DNA of 64,000 bases. Origin: Halobacillus litoralis (lineage in GTDB: Bacteria; Bacillota; Bacilli; Bacillales; Halobacillaceae). A model generated the notes under the pieces. The model saw only the letters and a list, made by a program, of their open reading frames with translations. It made no database searches and had not been told where the DNA came from. The stretch covers positions 1,792,001 through 1,856,000 of the forward strand of contig NZ_CP129016.1 in assembly GCF_020524085.2 (NCBI RefSeq), written 5' to 3'. A program made the position numbers and the translations under genes. Positions 1 through 9,172 of the stretch are shown here, one piece after another. Numbering within the stretch: position 1 is the stretch's first letter; every line of letters begins with the position of its first letter.

Positions 1-369
1 AATAACTCAGTAGAAACAGCTTCCCCCGGGGAACTCACTTTAATGCTTTATAATGGATGTATTAAGTTCATTAGAATCGCTCGAAAAGCAATGGAGAATA
101 ATGAAATTGAGAAGAAAAATACAAACATTCAAAAGTCACAAAAGATCATTCAAGAGCTTATGATTACGATGGACCAGCAATATGCAGTTACACAGGAAAT
201 TATGCCATTGTATGATTATGTGAACCGTCGTTTAGTGGAAGCAAACACGAAAAATGATGTTGAGATTTTGGACGAGGTCGAAGGACTTGTGGTAGAGTTT
301 CGTGATACTTGGAAGCAAGTCATTTTAGAGTCGAGAAAAATGCAATTTGGTCAAGGTGGAAATGCCTGA
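1..369 (+). CDS. fliS: Flagellar export chaperone FliS, 5' end missing
   Basis: FliS binds the C-terminal part of flagellin in the cytosol, prevents its premature polymerisation and hands it to the flagellar export apparatus. The reading frame is open from base 1 and gives the family's conserved start region (SVETASPGELTLMLYNG), so the true start lies upstream of the window. The ATG at 43 is internal, not the start. The rest is the expected all-helical bundle, about 122 residues visible, ending in a Gln/Gly-rich tail. The stop overlaps the next start (TGATG), so it is translationally coupled to fliT. The missing N-terminus should hold roughly 10 residues. Identification is from recalled family motifs. 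Confidence 0.93.
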   Translation, partial: NNSVETASPGELTLMLYNGCIKFIRIARKAMENNEIEKKNTNIQKSQKIIQELMITMDQQYAVTQEIMPLYDYVNRRLVEANTKNDVEILDEVEGLVVEFRDTWKQVILESRKMQFGQGGNA

Positions 370-719
370 TGGGTGTATGGACTGAGTTTACCTCTATTAC
401 AAAGAAGCTGGATGAGGTTGTCCATCAACCAGTTAATGAGAAGAATCGAACATCTGTATTAGAGGAAGTGGAGACTCTGTTAGATAAGCGGACAGCCATG
501 CTTGAACAATTATCAGAACCTTCTCAGGAAGAGAAGTCGATGGTGAGAGAAGTTATGAAACGTGATTTAAAGATCAATCAAAAGCTCGAGTTCCTTTTTG
601 ACAGGTTGAAGAGCGACATGCGTAATGCAAAAAAACAAAAGTCCAGCAAACAGCGCTACGTCAATCCCTATCAAAGTGTTTCCGGCTACGACGGAATGTA
701 TTTAGACCATAAAAAGTAG
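369..719 (+). CDS. fliT: FliT-like flagellar chaperone
   Basis: A 116-residue, highly charged, helical protein directly behind fliS. In Bacillaceae this slot is held by FliT, a small chaperone for the filament-cap protein FliD. The ATG at 369 overlaps the fliS stop. The frame is open further upstream inside fliS, but the 4-base coupling makes 369 the natural start. The C-terminus carries a Lys-rich stretch (near residues 89-95) followed by NPYQS. Sequence similarity within FliT is weak across species, so the name rests mainly on position, size and helical character. Confidence 0.75.
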   Translation: MGVWTEFTSITKKLDEVVHQPVNEKNRTSVLEEVETLLDKRTAMLEQLSEPSQEEKSMVREVMKRDLKINQKLEFLFDRLKSDMRNAKKQKSSKQRYVNPYQSVSGYDGMYLDHKK

Positions 720-732
720 AATAGGTGATTTT

Positions 733-1116
733 TTGTCAGAACTTACAGCAGAACAACATGAAATGCTAGAGCGGTATGATGAGCTGTTAAGTACCATCAG
801 TGAAGGGCTCAAATATTTAGAGGACCATATGAAAATAGAAGAGACTCCAATGGCAAAGCAAGTGTTTCAGGACGTGCTCCTTAGCCTGGAACAAATCAGC
901 CGCAGTCATGATCAAATGGAGGTCCTTTTTAAAGGGAACGAAGATCTTCAGACTTTAGTCATTGATTTTCACGGAATCGTCAATCATCTGCAAGGGTGGT
1001 TCGAGCATGACACCGCACAAGAAAAACATCATTTGTTGGTGGAGCATGTAGTCCCTGCATTTGAAAGTTGGCGGACGCGTATGGAAGCATTCGTGAAACC
1101 CTATACGGCTCATTAA
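733..1116 (+). CDS. Hypothetical small helical protein of the flagellar cluster
   Basis: A 127-residue acidic protein beginning at a TTG codon 13 bases after fliT, with AGGTGAT 5-11 bases upstream as ribosome-binding site. No ATG of useful position exists, and the frame closes just before. It is predicted mostly alpha-helical with heptad-like spacing of Leu/Ile and no membrane segment or signal peptide. It is the last gene of the run: a rho-independent terminator follows directly. Position suggests a flagellar or export accessory role, but I do not recognise the family and assign no function. Confidence 0.7.
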   Translation: MSELTAEQHEMLERYDELLSTISEGLKYLEDHMKIEETPMAKQVFQDVLLSLEQISRSHDQMEVLFKGNEDLQTLVIDFHGIVNHLQGWFEHDTAQEKHHLLVEHVVPAFESWRTRMEAFVKPYTAH

Positions 1117-1147
1117 AAGAAGCATCCATGACGGATGTTTCTTTATT
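1115..1147 (+). terminator. Rho-independent terminator of the fliS-fliT run
   Basis: Stem AAGAAGCATCC with GGATGTTTCTT around a 5-base loop, followed by a T-rich tail. It overlaps the last codon of the upstream gene. Confidence 0.8.
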
Positions 1148-1202
1148 ATGGTAGATTTTGAGATAAATCTCCTATATGATCCCACAGTGGATGGGTGAAT
1201 GA

Positions 1203-1466
1203 ATCATTGGTAGGTTTACCGTTGCGAAGTACTTTGATATGGAGACGCAGTCCGTAAGTCTTGCAACAGGTTAAAACTTCGCAGATGCTTTAGCTGGGTC
1301 TGTACATGCAGTGAAAGAGCCATTGCTGCTGACACCGAAAAGTAAGCTTGATGAAGAAGTGAAGTAATATTTTATTGACCATCGAACGACATACTTACAA
1401 ATCTTTGGCGGATCAGCAGCCGTTGGTAAGGGTGTAGAGGAAGATATTTGGTCGATATACGCATAA
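1203..1466 (+). pseudogene. Remnant of a cell-wall-binding repeat 2 (CWB2) protein
   Basis: Reading in one frame gives a recognisable PF04122-type repeat: AKYFDMETQSVSLATG, stop, NFADALAGSVHAV, KEPLLLTP, then a second stop, then LQIFGGSAAVGKGVEEDIW. The motifs ATG-x-NFADAL and IFGGSAAV are the family's hallmark blocks. There are two in-frame TAA codons (about 1270 and 1366), no start codon with a ribosome-binding site, and no N-terminal signal peptide or further repeats. It therefore looks like the decayed 3' end of a surface-protein gene. The fragment ends in TAA just before a terminator-like hairpin, which may be the original gene's terminator. The real gene would have been secreted and attached non-covalently to secondary wall polymers. 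Confidence 0.8.
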
Positions 1467-1472
1467 ATATTT

Positions 1473-1505
1473 AAGGAGTCTATTTTACATAGGCTCCTTT
1501 TTTAT
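1473..1505 (+). terminator. Terminator-like hairpin after the CWB2 remnant
   Basis: AAGGAGTC and GGCTCCTT form a short imperfect stem followed by six T. It would have terminated the now-decayed gene and now insulates the hpf promoter. Confidence 0.6.
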
Positions 1506-1606
1506 CTAGTATATTGACAAAATATCATGTAGAAAAGACCTCCATTTCTATTCAAAGGTACACCTTCCAACAATTACCGACACAAATTAGACAAAATATT
1601 TCGAAA

Positions 1607-1632
1607 GTTTATGCAGGAAAGGCCGTGGGTAT
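1607..1632 (+). promoter_or_regulatory. Sigma-B type promoter of hpf
   Basis: GTTTAT, a 14-base spacer, then GGGTAT matches the general-stress sigma-B consensus (GTTTAA, 12-14 bases, GGGTAT). It lies 44 bases before the hpf start. The B. subtilis orthologue yvyD is known to be sigma-B (and sigma-H) dependent, which supports the call. Confidence 0.8.
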
Positions 1633-1675
1633 GATAGAATATATATCACATAAGGATGAAAGGAGGACACTTCTA

Positions 1676-2236
1676 ATGCTACAATACAACATTCGTGGTG
1701 AAAACTTGGAAGTGACGGATTCTATTAAAGAATATGTGGAGAAAAAGGTGAGCAAGCTCGAACGCTACTTTGATACTCCGCCGTCTTCCGAGGTACACGT
1801 TAATTTAAGTGTCTATAATGATGAGCAGACAATCGAGGTCACAATTCCGATGAAGAATCTACTTCTTCGTGCTGAGGAACACAACACAGATCTATACGCT
1901 GCCATCGACCTTGTGGTAGATAAATTGGAACGACAAATTCGTAAGCATAAAACGAAAGTGAATCGTAAGTTCCGACAAGAGGGTGCTCCGAAACATGTCT
2001 TTGCCGAGCTTGAACGCGAGGCGCAACAATATCAAACGCAAACGATTGATGATGAATTTGATGTAGAAATCGTGAAAACGAAGCGATTTGACTTGAAACC
2101 GATGGATAGTGAAGAAGCGGCATTGCAGATGGATATGCTTGGTCACAACTTCTTCGTCTTTACAAACGCAAATACAGATGAAACGAACATTGTTTATAAA
2201 CGTCGTGACGGCCGTTATGGTTTGATCGAAACTTGA
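1676..2236 (+). CDS. hpf: Long-form ribosome hibernation promoting factor
   Basis: Binds the 30S decoding centre in stationary phase or stress and drives formation of inactive 100S ribosome dimers. The 186-residue product has the beta-alpha-beta-beta-beta-alpha ribosome-binding N-domain (residues about 1-100, starting MLQYNIRGENLEVTD) and the separate C-terminal dimerisation domain (about 128-186, with RFDLKPM and ending YKRRDGRYGLIET). It is therefore the long form, as in other Firmicutes. The start at 1676 has AAAGGAGG 9 bases upstream. An in-frame extension to 1514 contains the promoter and is not coding. It is monocistronic, with a sigma-B promoter before it and a strong terminator behind. 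Confidence 0.95.
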   Translation: MLQYNIRGENLEVTDSIKEYVEKKVSKLERYFDTPPSSEVHVNLSVYNDEQTIEVTIPMKNLLLRAEEHNTDLYAAIDLVVDKLERQIRKHKTKVNRKFRQEGAPKHVFAELEREAQQYQTQTIDDEFDVEIVKTKRFDLKPMDSEEAALQMDMLGHNFFVFTNANTDETNIVYKRRDGRYGLIET

Positions 2237-2247
2237 TAGCTTCATAG

Positions 2248-2287
2248 AGTAAACGCCTCTGCTTCGGCAGGGGCGTTTTTTGTATTT
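2248..2287 (+). terminator. Rho-independent terminator of hpf
   Basis: AACGCCTCTGC, TTCG loop, GCAGGGGCGTT, then a run of T. A strong GC stem. Confidence 0.9.
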
Positions 2288-2429
2288 TTCCAAGTATCTG
2301 GGATGAATAAATGATTCTTTGCTAGAGAAAAATTAATTTTTCATCATTCATTAGGGTGTAAAATGGAATTTTGAGCGTTCGCTCATACTTAAGAAAAGTA
2401 GTATAAAGGATAGGACAGGAGGTGATGGC

Positions 2430-2612
2430 ATGAATGGCAAGGAATGTGAGTACATTTATAAACGTTTAAATCAGCAGGAAGAAACGATTGCTCAGCTTGT
2501 GGAAATCATTGGAGTGACAAATCGTCGCATTACGGATTTGGACCGCAGGCAGCTCGGTGTTGAACACCAGATGATCCGTGAACGTCCCCTCTCTTTTACT
2601 CCTTCTACATAA
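2430..2612 (+). CDS. Hypothetical 60-residue protein
   Basis: A small free-standing gene between hpf and secA. The ATG at 2430 is preceded by AGGAGGTGAT, a near-perfect match to the 16S anti-Shine-Dalgarno, which argues for real translation. The product is hydrophilic and probably coiled-coil (a regular run of Gln, Glu, Ile and Leu from residue 10 to 40). It has one Cys and no membrane segment. A TATAAA-like -10 lies about 30 bases upstream. I do not recognise the family. Confidence 0.65.
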   Translation: MNGKECEYIYKRLNQQEETIAQLVEIIGVTNRRITDLDRRQLGVEHQMIRERPLSFTPST

Positions 2613-2733
2613 TTCTCTCATCGGTGTCCCTGGTCCTATGTAGTTGATTGTCAGGCCGCTTCTCTTAGTGTTATGATAATAGAGGATTAAACTATTCAAC
2701 CGAAGTTCGGAAATCAACAGAGGAGCGGTTGCA

Positions 2734-5248
2734 ATGCTTGGTACTATAAAAAAGATCTTTGGCGATGGAAATACACGTCAATTGAAGCGATTGGAGAAAA
2801 TCGCAGATGACATCGAAGCGATGGAATCGCAAATCGAAAAAATGTCTGATGATGAATTAAAAAATAAGACAGAAGAATTCAAAGAACGCTATCAAAATGG
2901 CGAAGATTTAGATGATATGTTGGTCGAAGCTTTCGCGGTTGTACGTGAAGCTTCTAAACGTGTGCTTGAAATGCGCCCGTTCCGTGTCCAACTGCTGGGC
3001 GCTATATCCCTTCATGAAGGTAACATAGCCGAGATGAAAACTGGTGAAGGTAAAACACTGGCGTCTACGATGCCGGCTTACTTGAACGCAATTACTGGAA
3101 AAGGCGTGCACATCATCACGGTCAACGATTATTTGGCGAGCCGTGATGCTACAGAGATGGGCGAACTTTTCCAATTCCTTGGACTGACCGTCGGGCTAAA
3201 CTCAAACGGTATGTCGAAGGACGAGAAGCGTGAGGCGTACAACGCGGATATTACGTATGGTACGAACAACGAGTTCGGTTTCGACTACTTGCGTGACAAT
3301 ATGGTGCTTTACAAGGAGCAGATGGTTCAACGTCCGCTTCACTTCGCGATCATTGACGAGGTTGACTCCATCTTGATTGACGAAGCTCGTACACCGTTAA
3401 TCATCAGTGGTTCAGCTTCCAAATCCGCAGATCTTTATCAGGGAGCGAATTCTTTTGTCCGTTTGCTCGCGAATGAAGAAGATTACACGTACGACGAAAA
3501 GACGAAGAACGTACAGCTTACAGAAGAAGGAATCAACAAGGCCGAGCGCTTTTTCAAAATCGAGAACTTGTTTGATCTTTCCAACGTATCCTTGATTCAC
3601 CACATCAATCAGGCGCTCAAAGCGCACACGTCGATGCAGAAGGATACCGACTATGTGGTCGAGGACGGCGAAGTGGTCATCGTCGACCAGTTCACCGGTC
3701 GTCTTATGAAAGGCCGCCGTTATAGTGACGGATTGCACCATGGCGATTGAAGCGAAAGAAGGACTCGAGATTCAGAACGAGAGCCAGACACTTGCTTCAA
3801 TCACGTTCCAGAACCTTTTCCGTATGTATGAAAAGCTTTCTGGTATGACTGGTACAGCAAAGACCGAGGAAGAGGAATTCCTGAACATTTACAACATGCG
3901 TGTGATCGTTATTCCAACGAACCGTGATATCATCCGTGATGACAAGGCCGACCTTGTTTACAAGACGATGGACGGGAAGTTCAAAGCGGTTGTCGAGGAT
4001 ATTAAGGAGCGTCATGAAAATGGACAGCCGGTGCTTGTTGGTACCGTAGCCGTTGAAACGTCCGAAATCATTTCCCGTTACTTGACGAAAGCGGGGGTTC
4101 CGCATAACGTCTTGAACGCGAAAAACCACTTCCGTGAAGCGGAAATCATCGAGAACGCTGGCCAGAAAGGCGCGGTAACGATCGCAACAAACATGGCTGG
4201 TCGTGGTACCGACATCAAGCTCGGCGATGGTGTCAGAGAAGCCGGAGGCCTTGCTGTTATTGGTACGGAACGTCACGAATCCCGCCGAATCGATAACCAG
4301 CTTCGTGGTCGTTCGGGTCGTCAAGGAGACCCAGGAATGTCTCAGTTCTACCTGGCGACAGATGACGAATTGATGCGCCGTTTCGCTTCTGACAACATTC
4401 GCAGCATGATGGACCGACTTGGAATGGACGACTCTCAGCCGATCGAAAGTAAGATGATCTCTCGTGCTGTTGAATCCGCGCAGAAACGTGTGGAAGGAAA
4501 CAACTTCGATGCGCGTAAGACGATTCTTTCTTATGATGATGTCCTGCGTCAGCAGCGTGAAGTTATTTACAAGCAGCGTTATGATGTGCTTACTTCCGAA
4601 AACTTGCGTGAAATTATTGAACAAATGATCGAGCGTACCGTTTCTAAAACGGTCGGCGCCCACACGAGTGAAGAGGAAGAAGAAAACTGGGAGCTTGAAA
4701 GCCTCGTTGAATACCTGCGTGCGAACTTGCTGCATGAAGGCGATGTAACAGTGGATGACTTGAAAGGAAAAGACCCTCAGGAAATGGAGGAGCTGATCCT
4801 TGAAAAAGTGAAACAGCGTTATGATGAGAAAGAAGAAGAATTGACGCCTGAACAGATGCGTGAGTTTGAAAAAGTCATTCTGCTTCGTACGGTTGACCAG
4901 AAGTGGATGGATCACATCGATCAGATGGACCAGCTGCGTCAGGGAATTCACCTGCGCGCCTACGGCCAAAACGATCCGCTTCGTGAATATAATTTCGAAG
5001 GGTTCCGTATGTTTGAACAGATGGTTACCAATATTGATGAAGAAGTCTCCCGCTACGTCATGAAGGCGCAGATCCGCAACAACCTGCAGCGTCAGGAAGT
5101 GGCTCAGGGAGCGCAGGCTGTCTCTGGAGGCAGCGAAAGCAAAGAGCCGAAGAAGAAAACCCCTGTCGTGAAAAAGGACCATGTTCGTCGTAACGACCCA
5201 TGTCCTTGCGGAAGCGGGAAGAAATATAAAAATTGTCACGGAAAATAA
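2734..5248 (+). CDS. secA: Preprotein translocase ATPase SecA, with one frameshift
   Basis: SecA is the cytosolic motor that pushes preproteins through SecYEG. The first 335 codons carry Walker A (MKTGEGKT, residues 101-108), the DEVDS box and the start of the preprotein cross-linking domain. They run to GRRYSDGLH, then the frame closes after base 3750. The family sequence resumes in the +1 frame ([14 protein letters not shown]) and runs through the second nucleotide domain ([23 protein letters not shown]) and the scaffold to a C-terminal SEC-C zinc motif ([14 protein letters not shown]). A single extra T at about 3741 explains the break. Without it the protein is about 837 residues, normal for SecA. 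The gene is essential, so sequencing error is the likeliest cause. It is followed closely by prfB, as in B. subtilis. Confidence 0.95.
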
Positions 5249-5316
5249 GAGGTTGAGGCACTCTCTTTTTAGAGGGTGTCTTCCCTTGTTTTAAGAATCA
5301 TATAGGAGTGATGGAT

Positions 5317-6421
5317 ATGGATATGGCAGAAATCCGCCATGCATTGGATAATACAGCTAAGCGATTAGCGGACTTCAGGGGGTCTCTTTGACGTCGATCA
5401 AAGAAAAACCCGTATTGCAGAACTAGAAGAACAAATGACAGAGCCAGGTTTCTGGGATGACCAGAATACGGCGCAGAAAGTCATTGACGAGGTGAATGGA
5501 CTGAAAGGGTTGGTCCATACGCTTGAAGAGCATGAAGAAACGCATGAGAACCTGGAAGTTTCTTATGAGCTTGTTAAAGAAGAAGACGATGAAGAACTGC
5601 GTGAAGATCTTGAACAGGAAGTGCAGCAGCTGAAGAAGGACCTTGACCAATTCGAACTGAACATTCTCTTGAGTGAGCCATACGACAAGAACAACGCGAT
5701 TCTTGAGCTTCACCCGGGTGCTGGTGGTACCGAATCCCAGGACTGGGCAAGCATGCTTCTTCGCATGTACACGCGCTGGGCTGAGAAGAAAGGTTTTTCT
5801 GTTTCGACGATGGACTACCTCCCAGGAGATGAAGCAGGTGTGAAAAGTGTGACCCTGCTCATTAAAGGGCACAACGCCTACGGCTATTTGAAAGCGGAAA
5901 AAGGGGTGCACCGTCTTGTCCGGATTTCTCCTTTCGATTCTTCAGGTCGTCGTCACACGTCCTTCGTATCGTGTGAAGTGATGCCAGAGTTTAACGATGA
6001 GATCGAGATTGATGTTCGGACAGAAGACTTGAAGATCGATACGTATCGTTCCAGTGGTGCCGGTGGACAGCACGTCAACACGACAGACTCTGCCGTTCGT
6101 ATCACGCACTTGCCGACGAATACAGTCGTGACGTGTCAGTCTGAGCGTTCTCAGATTAAGAACCGTGAACAAGCGATGAAAATGTTGAAGGCGAAGCTTT
6201 ACCAGCTGGAGATCGAGCGCCAACAGCAGCAGCTTGATGATATCCGCGGCGAGCAAAAAGAAATCGGATGGGGAAGCCAAATCCGTTCTTACGTATTCCA
6301 CCCTTATTCCATGGTCAAAGACCACCGTACGAATGAAGAGGTCGGAAACACGCAAGGCGTCATGGATGGTGACCTTGATAAATTCATCAACTCTTACCTC
6401 CGCTCTAAAATGGATGGTTAA
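5317..6421 (+). CDS. prfB: Peptide chain release factor 2 (programmed +1 frameshift)
   Basis: RF2 reads UGA and UAA and triggers peptide release. The gene is in two frames by design: 24 codons from the ATG at 5317 end LADFRGSL then TGA. A +1 shift at CTT-TGA continues into [15 protein letters not shown] and the main body. The body has the catalytic GGQ ([17 protein letters not shown]) and a complete C-terminus, about 367 residues in all. Three in-frame ATGs lie at 5311, 5317 and 5323. The one at 5317 leaves 8 bases to TAGGAG and matches the family length before the shift. It is downstream of secA, as in Bacillus. The shift autoregulates RF2: when RF2 is scarce, ribosomes pause at UGA and slip. 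Confidence 0.96.
5377..5392 (+). promoter_or_regulatory. prfB programmed +1 frameshift site
   Basis: AGGGGG (an internal Shine-Dalgarno-like element) stands 3 bases before CTT TGA C. This is the canonical RF2 recoding signal: SD-like sequence, slippery CUU, UGA stop followed by C. The stop is at 5389-5391. Confidence 0.96.
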
Positions 6422-6424
6422 TAC

Positions 6425-6458
6425 GGGAAGACTCTCACGATGGTGGGGGTCTTTTTTT
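6425..6458 (+). terminator. Terminator of prfB
   Basis: AAGACTCTCAC and GTGGGGGTCTT form an imperfect stem around GATG, followed by seven T. Confidence 0.75.
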
Positions 6459-6522
6459 CTGTTCAGTATTCACTATTTTTGCTACTATGAAGTTATCTTA
6501 CATACAAAGGGGCGAATAAAGA

Positions 6523-7404
6523 ATGAAGGTGAAAAAAGCGATTATTCCTGCAGCTGGACTCGGCACACGTTTTCTACCCGCTACAAAAGCAATGCCGAAA
6601 GAAATGCTTCCGGTCGTGGATAAACCGACGATTCAATATATCGTGGAAGAAGCGATTCAATCCGGAATCGAGGATATTATCATCGTAACAGGAAAAGGGA
6701 AACGTGCGATTGAGGATCACTTTGATCATGCGTTTGAACTTGAGGATAATCTTTATAAAAAAGGAAAGCTTGATCTCCTTGAGGAAGTTCAGCAATCTGC
6801 TGAAGTTGACATTCATTATATTCGCCAAAAAGAACCGAAAGGACTTGGACATGCCGTCTGGTGTGCACGCAAGTTTATCGGGGACGAACCTTTTGCCGTC
6901 CTGCTTGGAGATGATATCGTTCGTTCGGATGAACCTTGCCTGAAGCAGTTGATTGACCAATATGAAGAAACGCAATCGTCAGTCATCGGTGTCAAACAAG
7001 TGCCGGAGGATGAAACCGATCGCTACGGAATCATTGCGCCTGAAAAACAAGAGGGGCGACGCTATCAAGTGAAGCATTTTGTAGAAAAGCCAGCCGTCGG
7101 AGAAGCACCGTCGAACTTGGCGATCATTGGCCGTTATGTTTTTGCACCGGAAATCATGGATCTACTTGCTACTCAGGAAGAAGGTAGAGGTGGAGAGATT
7201 CAATTGACAGATGCTATTGAGCGTCTGAACCTAGATCAGCCTGTGTACGGGTATGAGTTTGAAGGCGAGCGATTCGATGTCGGCGATCAGCTCGGCTTTA
7301 TCAAAACGACCCTTGCCATTGCAATGGAACGGGAAAACATGCGGGACGATGTCCTTGCTCTATTAGCTGAAATTATGGAAAAACAAGAATCGATGAATTC
7401 CTAA
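6523..7404 (+). CDS. gtaB: UTP-glucose-1-phosphate uridylyltransferase
   Basis: Makes UDP-glucose from UTP and glucose-1-phosphate. In Bacillaceae this feeds wall teichoic acid glucosylation and diglucosyl-diacylglycerol synthesis. The 293-residue product has the nucleotidyltransferase signature [13 protein letters not shown] (residues 10-22), then [10 protein letters not shown], the conserved GLGHAV-x-CA segment and the late GGEIQLTDA block. Length is normal for GtaB/GalU. GGGGCG lies 8-13 bases before the ATG. It has its own extended -10 (TGCTACTAT) and a strong terminator, so it is probably a single-gene unit. GtaB paralogues exist in this group, so a role in exopolysaccharide cannot be excluded. 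Confidence 0.93.
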   Translation: MKVKKAIIPAAGLGTRFLPATKAMPKEMLPVVDKPTIQYIVEEAIQSGIEDIIIVTGKGKRAIEDHFDHAFELEDNLYKKGKLDLLEEVQQSAEVDIHYIRQKEPKGLGHAVWCARKFIGDEPFAVLLGDDIVRSDEPCLKQLIDQYEETQSSVIGVKQVPEDETDRYGIIAPEKQEGRRYQVKHFVEKPAVGEAPSNLAIIGRYVFAPEIMDLLATQEEGRGGEIQLTDAIERLNLDQPVYGYEFEGERFDVGDQLGFIKTTLAIAMERENMRDDVLALLAEIMEKQESMNS

Positions 7405-7439
7405 AAGAAGCGGCGGGTCTTAGACTCGCCGCTTTTTGT
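7405..7439 (+). terminator. Terminator of gtaB
   Basis: AAGCGGCGGGTC and GACTCGCCGCTT form a GC-rich stem around TTA, followed by T residues. Confidence 0.9.
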
Positions 7440-7520
7440 ATAGAAGTGCAGAGGAAACGAAAACTAATAGGAATACGAAGTCTTGCTCCTTTACCGTGTT
7501 AACACGTTATTCTACTCTCA

Positions 7521-7549
7521 TTTACAGGAGAATGCCCTAGTGTTATACT
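7521..7549 (+). promoter_or_regulatory. Sigma-A promoter of the YitT-family gene
   Basis: TTTACA, 17-base spacer, TATACT, ending 44 bases before the gene start. A good housekeeping promoter by eye. Confidence 0.75.
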
Positions 7550-7593
7550 CCTTACGGTTTAGGGAGAACGATACATAGGGAGAGTCGAACAGC

Positions 7594-8469
7594 ATGATGA
7601 TGATGGCAAAAAAATATCGACGGGAGCCGATGCCACCGGCACTCAGACAAACAATGGATTACGGCCTGGTCATTCTTGGGTCATTTTTTGTAGCTTTAGC
7701 CTTCAATTTATTTTTATTACCGAATAACATCGCCTCTGGAGGAGTAGCAGGTGTCAGTACGATCACGAAAGGCGTGTTCGGCTGGGAGCCTGGCGTCGTC
7801 CAGTGGGTATTGAATATTCCACTGTTCATCATGGGCGTGGCCATATTAGGAAAAAACTTCGGTCTCAAGTCATTCGTCGGCACCGTGACCCTGCCGCTCT
7901 TCGTCTTGATGACGAGTGACATGGCGCCGGCAACACCGAATCCGTTGCTTGGAGCCATATTCGGTGGAATGGGCGTCGGTCTCGGCCTTGGCATTGTTTT
8001 TAGAGGACGGGCATCGACAGGCGGGATCGACTTAGCCGCTCAAGTCCTGCACAAATTCACACACTTACCACTCGGCATCAGTGTTGCTTTATTGGACGGA
8101 ATGATTGTCCTGACATCGGCGATTGTCTTCTCACTCGAAGAAGGATTGTATGCGCTGATCGGGTTATTTGCGACCAGTCGGACCATCGATTTTGTCCAAG
8201 TGGGATTGAACACTTCGAAAAACGTAATGATCATTACAGAGGACGTCGATGAAGTGCGTTCTGCTATTTTTGAACAAATCGATCGTGGGGTAACCGTATT
8301 AAGTGGAGCTGGTGGTTACACGGATCGGGAACGCCGGGTCGTCATGTGTGTCGTCCAGCAGAATGAATTCATCAAATTGACACAAACCGTAAAGACAGTT
8401 GACCCGGGGGCATTTGTCGTCGCTATGAACGCCACTGAAGTGCTTGGAGAGGGTTTCAAAACGTCGTGA
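7594..8469 (+). CDS. yvjA: YitT-family membrane protein (YvjA-like)
   Basis: An integral membrane protein of 291 residues with five or six N-terminal hydrophobic segments (residues about 22-180, including GVAGVSTITKG and the glycine-rich GAIFGGMGVGLGLGI). A cytosolic DUF2179 domain (about 205-285) carries VTVLSGAGGYTDRERRVVMCVV. This is the usual YitT architecture. The transported substrate or function of the family is not established. B. subtilis yvjA occupies the same site just upstream of cccB and ftsE, which supports orthology. Four Met codons open the frame. The first (7594) has AGGGAGAG about 8 bases upstream. Confidence 0.85.
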   Translation: MMMMAKKYRREPMPPALRQTMDYGLVILGSFFVALAFNLFLLPNNIASGGVAGVSTITKGVFGWEPGVVQWVLNIPLFIMGVAILGKNFGLKSFVGTVTLPLFVLMTSDMAPATPNPLLGAIFGGMGVGLGLGIVFRGRASTGGIDLAAQVLHKFTHLPLGISVALLDGMIVLTSAIVFSLEEGLYALIGLFATSRTIDFVQVGLNTSKNVMIITEDVDEVRSAIFEQIDRGVTVLSGAGGYTDRERRVVMCVVQQNEFIKLTQTVKTVDPGAFVVAMNATEVLGEGFKTS

Positions 8470-8475
8470 CTCGGT

Positions 8476-8481
8476 TATAAT
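8476..8481 (+). promoter_or_regulatory. -10 element before cccB
   Basis: A perfect TATAAT lies just after the yvjA stop, 40 bases before cccB. TTTCAA 16 bases upstream could be the -35. This suggests cccB can be transcribed separately. Confidence 0.55.
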
Positions 8482-8520
8482 ATCTCTATATCTCATCAAA
8501 ATACGAGAGGGGATACAGGA

Positions 8521-8931
8521 ATGAAAAAACTATTATCTGCTTTATTTTTAGGGCTGATCCTCGTCTTGAGTGCCTGTGGGGGCGGCGGAGACGAAGGAAC
8601 GACGGATGACAGCGCGAACGATGAAACGACAGAAGAACAAACGGGTGAAGATTCCGGCGAAGGCACAGACGAAGGAACGTCAGACAGTGGTGACGGCGAG
8701 GCTGTTGACACAGCGGCCGCAGAAGAAGTGTACCAGAACAACTGTGCCAGCTGCCACGGCGGTGAACTTGGCGGAGGAATGGGACCATCTCTTACTGAAG
8801 TGGGTTCCAAGTATTCTGCAGAAGAGATCGTTGGCTTCATTAAAAATGGTAAGGGCGGCATGCCAGCTCAAGGTCAAGTATCTGATGACGATGCTCAACT
8901 GGTAGCAAGCTGGCTTACGACAATGGAATAA
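8521..8931 (+). CDS. cccB: Lipoprotein cytochrome c-551
   Basis: A membrane-anchored c-type cytochrome that carries electrons outside the membrane. The 136-residue precursor has a lipoprotein signal peptide ending LSAC (Cys about 19). A long acidic Glu/Asp/Thr/Gly linker follows (about 22-63), then a compact haem domain with CASCHGG (CxxCH) and a distal Met in GGMPAQG. The linker is longer and more acidic than I recall for B. subtilis CccB, which would suit a high-salt exterior. GAGGGG precedes the ATG by 9 bases. A terminator follows directly. Confidence 0.93.
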   Translation: MKKLLSALFLGLILVLSACGGGGDEGTTDDSANDETTEEQTGEDSGEGTDEGTSDSGDGEAVDTAAAEEVYQNNCASCHGGELGGGMGPSLTEVGSKYSAEEIVGFIKNGKGGMPAQGQVSDDDAQLVASWLTTME

Positions 8932-8941
8932 GCTTCTAGTG

Positions 8942-8973
8942 AAAAAGCCTGGTGACGTCACCAGGCTTTTTTT
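8942..8973 (+). terminator. Terminator of cccB
   Basis: AAAAGCCTGGTGAC and GTCACCAGGCTTTT form an essentially perfect palindrome followed by T residues. Confidence 0.93.
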
Positions 8974-9097
8974 GTATCCTTCTCAATCAACTTCTTTAAT
9001 ATCTAGGCATCCTTTATATTGAAAGGGTGTTTACCGGTATACCCCTCCTATGAAAAACAAATGTAATAATTTCATGTCTAAATAAACCGAAAATTAA

Positions 9098-9106
9098 TGT
9101 TATAAT
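9098..9106 (+). promoter_or_regulatory. Extended -10 promoter of ftsE
   Basis: TGT followed by TATAAT, 67 bases before the ftsE start. No convincing -35, consistent with an extended -10 promoter. Confidence 0.55.
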
Positions 9107-9172
9107 AAATGTGTTTGTAGACAAGAGAGAAGACAACTGACTTAACATTATGAGAGATACAGGTGATTTTAC

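Noticed and set aside
1514..1675. In-frame upstream extension of hpf
   Set aside because: It includes the sigma-B promoter and lacks a ribosome-binding site; family N-terminus begins at 1676.
3797..5239. A 480-codon open frame on the bottom strand inside secA
   Set aside because: It lies wholly opposite SecA coding sequence that matches the family throughout; its product is low-complexity, rich in Phe, His and Arg, as antisense frames of biased genes are. No ribosome-binding site.
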